A DNA stretch of 6,578 nt from JBBQVO01 sp038211505 (lineage in GTDB: Bacteria; Chloroflexota; Dehalococcoidia; DSTF01; JACRBR01): contig JBBQVO010000179.1 in assembly GCA_038211505.1 (NCBI GenBank), positions 1-6,578 of the forward strand. Direction: 5' to 3'. Below the pieces are notes generated by a model. That model was not told where the DNA came from, searched no databases, and saw nothing but the letters and a program-made list of their open reading frames with translations. Both the position numbers and the translations under genes were made by a program. Of the stretch, positions 4,928-6,578 are shown in pieces (positions within the stretch are counted from its first letter, which is position 1; each line of letters opens with the position of its first letter).

Positions 4928-5054
4928 TCGGGGCGGGCGTTGCGAGCCGTGATGACGCAGGCCGCACGCGATGGCGCAGCTACGGCCGCGCCGGCCGGTT
5001 GTGTGCAAGAGTGCGAGCACGACCATGCACGAGGAGTTGCGCATCAGTGCGGAC

Positions 5055-5060
5055 TACACT
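5055..5060 (+). promoter_or_regulatory. Putative -10 box, leaderless start of four-Cys protein
   Basis: TACACT is followed by six bases (GCTGCC) and ATG at 5067, with no Shine-Dalgarno sequence between. A TTGCGC at 5037-5042 is only 12 bases upstream, too close for a standard -35. Confidence 0.48.
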
Positions 5061-5066
5061 GCTGCC

Positions 5067-5270
5067 ATGCCCCCAACCGACGCCCGCGGCGGACTCTGCG
5101 CGTCGTGCCGCTTCCGGCGCGACGTCACCAGCGGGCGCGGGTCGACGTTTCTGCTGTGCGAGCGCTCGCGCACGGATCCGCGCTTCCCGAAATACCCGCC
5201 GCTCCCCGTGACCCGCTGCGCCGGCTACGAGCCCACCACCGCAACGACCGACTCAAAGCGAGAGCAATAA
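5067..5270 (+). CDS. Small four-cysteine (zinc-ribbon-like) protein, 67 aa
   Basis: The 67-residue protein has four cysteines, at 11, 14, 31 and 51, in the order CxxC, 16 residues, C, 19 residues, C, which could hold one zinc ion. Around them are GGLCASCRF, RGSTFLLCERS, DPRFPKYPPLPV and RCAGYEP; the tail from about 57 is polar and probably disordered. I recall similar small proteins ending in a YP-LPV-C-GYE pattern in Actinomycetota and Chloroflexota, but know of no function. No membrane segment or signal peptide is present. Spacing of cysteines, basic residues and motif density make this a real gene. Nucleic-acid or protein binding is possible but is inference. The ATG at 5067 is supported by TACACT 6 bases before it and by the position of the first CxxC. 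It diverges from hemL, with 151 bases between the starts. Confidence 0.85.
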   Translation: MPPTDARGGLCASCRFRRDVTSGRGSTFLLCERSRTDPRFPKYPPLPVTRCAGYEPTTATTDSKREQ

Positions 5271-5305
5271 CGCCCATGGACAACTGATCCGTCTTCGTCG
5301 CCGCG

Positions 5306-5368
5306 ATCTCCGATCCAAGCCTCCTCTCCACGGCGTGGAGAGGAGGTGGCCGAACGCCGGAGGTGAGG
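5306..5368. repeat. Hairpin repeat unit, copy A
   Basis: The unit starts ATCTCCGATCCAA and includes a perfect 12-bp stem, CCTCCTCTCCAC with GTGGAGAGGAGG, around a 3-base loop (5320-5346). TGGCCGAACGCCGG and AGGTGAGG follow. It lies 49 bases after the stop of the four-cysteine gene. It could end transcription, but no T-tract follows. Confidence 0.88.
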
Positions 5369-5403
5369 TGCGCGGTCCACACCAATCCCTCATCTCCGCC
5401 TCC

Positions 5404-5463
5404 ATCTCCGATCCAATCCCCTCTCCCCCAGTGGGAGAGGGGTGGCCGAAGGCCGGGGTGAGG
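5404..5463. repeat. Hairpin repeat unit, copy B
   Basis: Same layout and orientation as copy A: ATCTCCGATCCAA, then a perfect 10-bp stem CCCCTCTCCC with GGGAGAGGGG (5418-5442), then a second small hairpin GGCC-GAA-GGCC (5444-5454) and GGGGTGAGG. Stem sequence differs from copy A at several positions, but both sides change together, so pairing is kept. Confidence 0.88.
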
Positions 5464-5597
5464 GCTCCCCGACCAACAACAAATACACCCTCCAGCAGTG
5501 GATCATGTACTGCGCGAAGGCGTATGCTTGAAGTCACCCCGCTGAAGCGCGGACGGCAGCAGGCGACACCGGCCGATCATGTCATCGGAACCGATTC

Positions 5598-5603
5598 AGG
5601 AGG
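5598..5603 (+). promoter_or_regulatory. Ribosome binding site fixing the GTG start
   Basis: AGGAGG lies 6 bases before the GTG at 5610. No in-frame ATG gives a better start; the ATG at 5579 is in another frame. Confidence 0.85.
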
Positions 5604-5609
5604 CGCGAC

Positions 5610-6578
5610 GTGGCATCCAGCATTGTCGAACAACTCAAGAACGAAACCGGCGGCGAGGATCTCGATCTCTCGTGGCTCGATCAGCCCGCCGCCGAGCGCG
5701 GCCTGCGCATCGCCGGCGGCAAGCGCGGCCTGACGCTCGAGGACATCGCCACGAAGTCGTACGGCGAGATCCCCGACCAGACGACGAACCAGAGCGGTCG
5801 CATGCGTGGCGCCGCGCCGCGCATCGATCAGCAACGCATGGCGACGCACTGGCCGGCGCGCGCCGCATCGTGGTCGGCATCGGCGATGCTGCTCTACGAA
5901 GAGGCAGTGCAGCGGCAGTGGAGCAGCGCCACCGACGTGCCGTGGGCTGATCTTCCGGAGCTGCCGGAAGAGCTCGAGCTGGCGATGTCGCAGCTGTGCA
6001 CATTTCTCACGCAGGTCGAATTCATCGCTGGCGATGTGCCGGGCAAGTACGCGCCGAACATCAGCGGCGAGTTCTTCGAGATCGGACTCTTCCTCGCCAG
6101 CCAGATCATGGATGAGGCGCGCCACCTCGATGTCTTCCGCAAGCGCGCGCTGGTCAACGGCATCGGCCTGCTCAAGGGCGGCCCCGGCGCCATCGGCCTG
6201 CTGACCGCGCAGGACTTCACCGAGATGGCATCGACGCTGCATCTCGTCGGCGAAGGCTTCGTGCAGTCGATGTTCCGGATGGGCGAGATGTTCGCGCAGA
6301 CGGAGGTCGACAAGCGCATGTTCCGTCTGGCGGCGCAGGACGAGAGCCGCCACGTCGCGTTCGGCGTGATGCACATGAAGCACGTGATGGAGACGCAGCC
6401 GGAGCGCGCGGAAGAGATCCACAGCTACCTCGACCGGATGGAGGGCAATCTGGGCGCCGGCTCGACGCAGGCCGGACTGACCGGCGGCGGCGAGACGGGC
6501 GAGGCGCTGGCGATCCTCCTCGGCGGCGGCACCAGCGACACGCAGCTGCGCGAGGGCTACGGCAAGCTGCTGGCGATC
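5610..6578 (+). CDS. R2-like / ferritin-like diiron protein (partial)
   Basis: The first 323 codons of a gene that continues past the right edge, starting with GTG. The pattern is that of the ribonucleotide-reductase-R2/ferritin superfamily: Glu137 (QVEFIAGD), Glu169-x-x-His172 (MDEARHLD), Glu215 (LVGEGFVQ), Glu245-x-x-His248 (QDESRHVA). The spacings of 32, 46 and 30 residues give the six carboxylate/histidine ligands of a diiron centre. An additional Glu-rich helix, LLYEEAVQRQW (94-104), precedes it. The first 90 residues look mostly polar and may be an extra domain. After about residue 280 the chain becomes Gly-rich (GAGSTQAGLTGGGETGE, LGGGTSD). Such proteins activate oxygen or carry out oxidations; the substrate cannot be read here. 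It lacks features I would expect of a true R2, notably the radical tyrosine in the expected place, so I call it R2-like. It follows the repeat spacer and has no operon partner in view. Confidence 0.85.
   Translation, partial: MASSIVEQLKNETGGEDLDLSWLDQPAAERGLRIAGGKRGLTLEDIATKSYGEIPDQTTNQSGRMRGAAPRIDQQRMATHWPARAASWSASAMLLYEEAVQRQWSSATDVPWADLPELPEELELAMSQLCTFLTQVEFIAGDVPGKYAPNISGEFFEIGLFLASQIMDEARHLDVFRKRALVNGIGLLKGGPGAIGLLTAQDFTEMASTLHLVGEGFVQSMFRMGEMFAQTEVDKRMFRLAAQDESRHVAFGVMHMKHVMETQPERAEEIHSYLDRMEGNLGAGSTQAGLTGGGETGEALAILLGGGTSDTQLREGYGKLLAI

Larger units (their letters stand above)
5271..5609. other. Intergenic spacer with paired hairpin repeats
   Basis: The 339 bases hold two related hairpin-bearing units (5306-5368 and 5404-5463) and then about 145 bases leading to the diiron-protein start. 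That last part should contain its promoter; a TATGCT at 5523-5528 is a weak -10 candidate with no convincing -35. No open frame here is credible as a gene. Confidence 0.7.

Noticed and set aside
4916..5044. 43-residue N-terminal extension of HemL
   Set aside because: It is Arg/His/Cys-rich and unlike the family, overlaps the probable promoter region, and the family normally starts near the chosen ATG.
5320..5346. Rho-independent terminator after the four-cysteine gene
   Set aside because: The stem is excellent, but no T-tract follows on either strand and a related copy lies 98 bases on; it fits a repeat better. A terminating role is still possible.
5577..6422. A 281-codon open frame on the minus strand
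   Set aside because: It overlaps the diiron gene, which has a Shine-Dalgarno site and all expected ligands. The antisense product is His/Arg/Leu-rich and unlike a protein.

Overview
The window is high-GC bacterial DNA carrying eight convincing genes, two of them cut off by the window edges. Five different kinds of intergenic repeat fill much of the space between the genes. The organism cannot be named from the sequence. The GC content, the C5-pathway hemL, a rhodanese that closely resembles the actinobacterial CysA/SseA type, and the intergenic repeats recall Chloroflexota (Dehalococcoidia-like) or Actinomycetota; I favour Chloroflexota with low confidence. Nothing marks this stretch as a phage, plasmid, defence island or CRISPR locus.

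Layout from left to right. Positions 1-118 (minus) hold the acidic N-terminus of an unknown protein. A 347-base spacer follows, containing a near-perfect 32-bp inverted repeat. Next are an unrecognised 121-aa protein (472-837, minus) and, divergent from it, a 51-aa two-helix membrane protein (916-1071, plus). Then comes a minus-strand series: a two-domain thiosulfate sulfurtransferase (1132-1959), a four-helix CopD/HemJ-like membrane protein (2056-2556), a YfcE-type metallophosphoesterase (2946-3467) and glutamate-1-semialdehyde aminomutase HemL (3617-4915). Divergent from hemL is a 67-aa four-cysteine protein (5067-5270, plus). After a repeat-rich spacer, an R2-like/ferritin-like diiron protein begins at a GTG codon at 5610 and runs off the right edge.

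The minus-strand genes point the same way, but each pair is separated by 96 to 389 bases and most spacers hold repeats, so they look like separate transcription units rather than a tight operon. The clearest pathway gene is hemL (5-aminolevulinate for tetrapyrroles). The four-helix protein could belong to the heme-associated HemJ/CopD fold, but that link is weak. Sulfurtransferase, metallophosphoesterase and diiron protein are common housekeeping or redox functions with no evident joint pathway.

The unusual part is non-coding. Each larger spacer has its own repeat type: a long inverted repeat, TCGTTAG-rich stretches, a 150-nt duplicated unit with a 7-nt tandem array and a GACAGCCG hairpin, a CACGAAG direct repeat, and a pair of CCTCTCC/GGAGAGG hairpins. 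Several genes also lack a Shine-Dalgarno sequence and instead have a -10-like hexamer 5-6 bases before the ATG, as expected for leaderless transcripts. I see no new enzymatic system; the repeat families and the leaderless-start pattern most deserve a second look.
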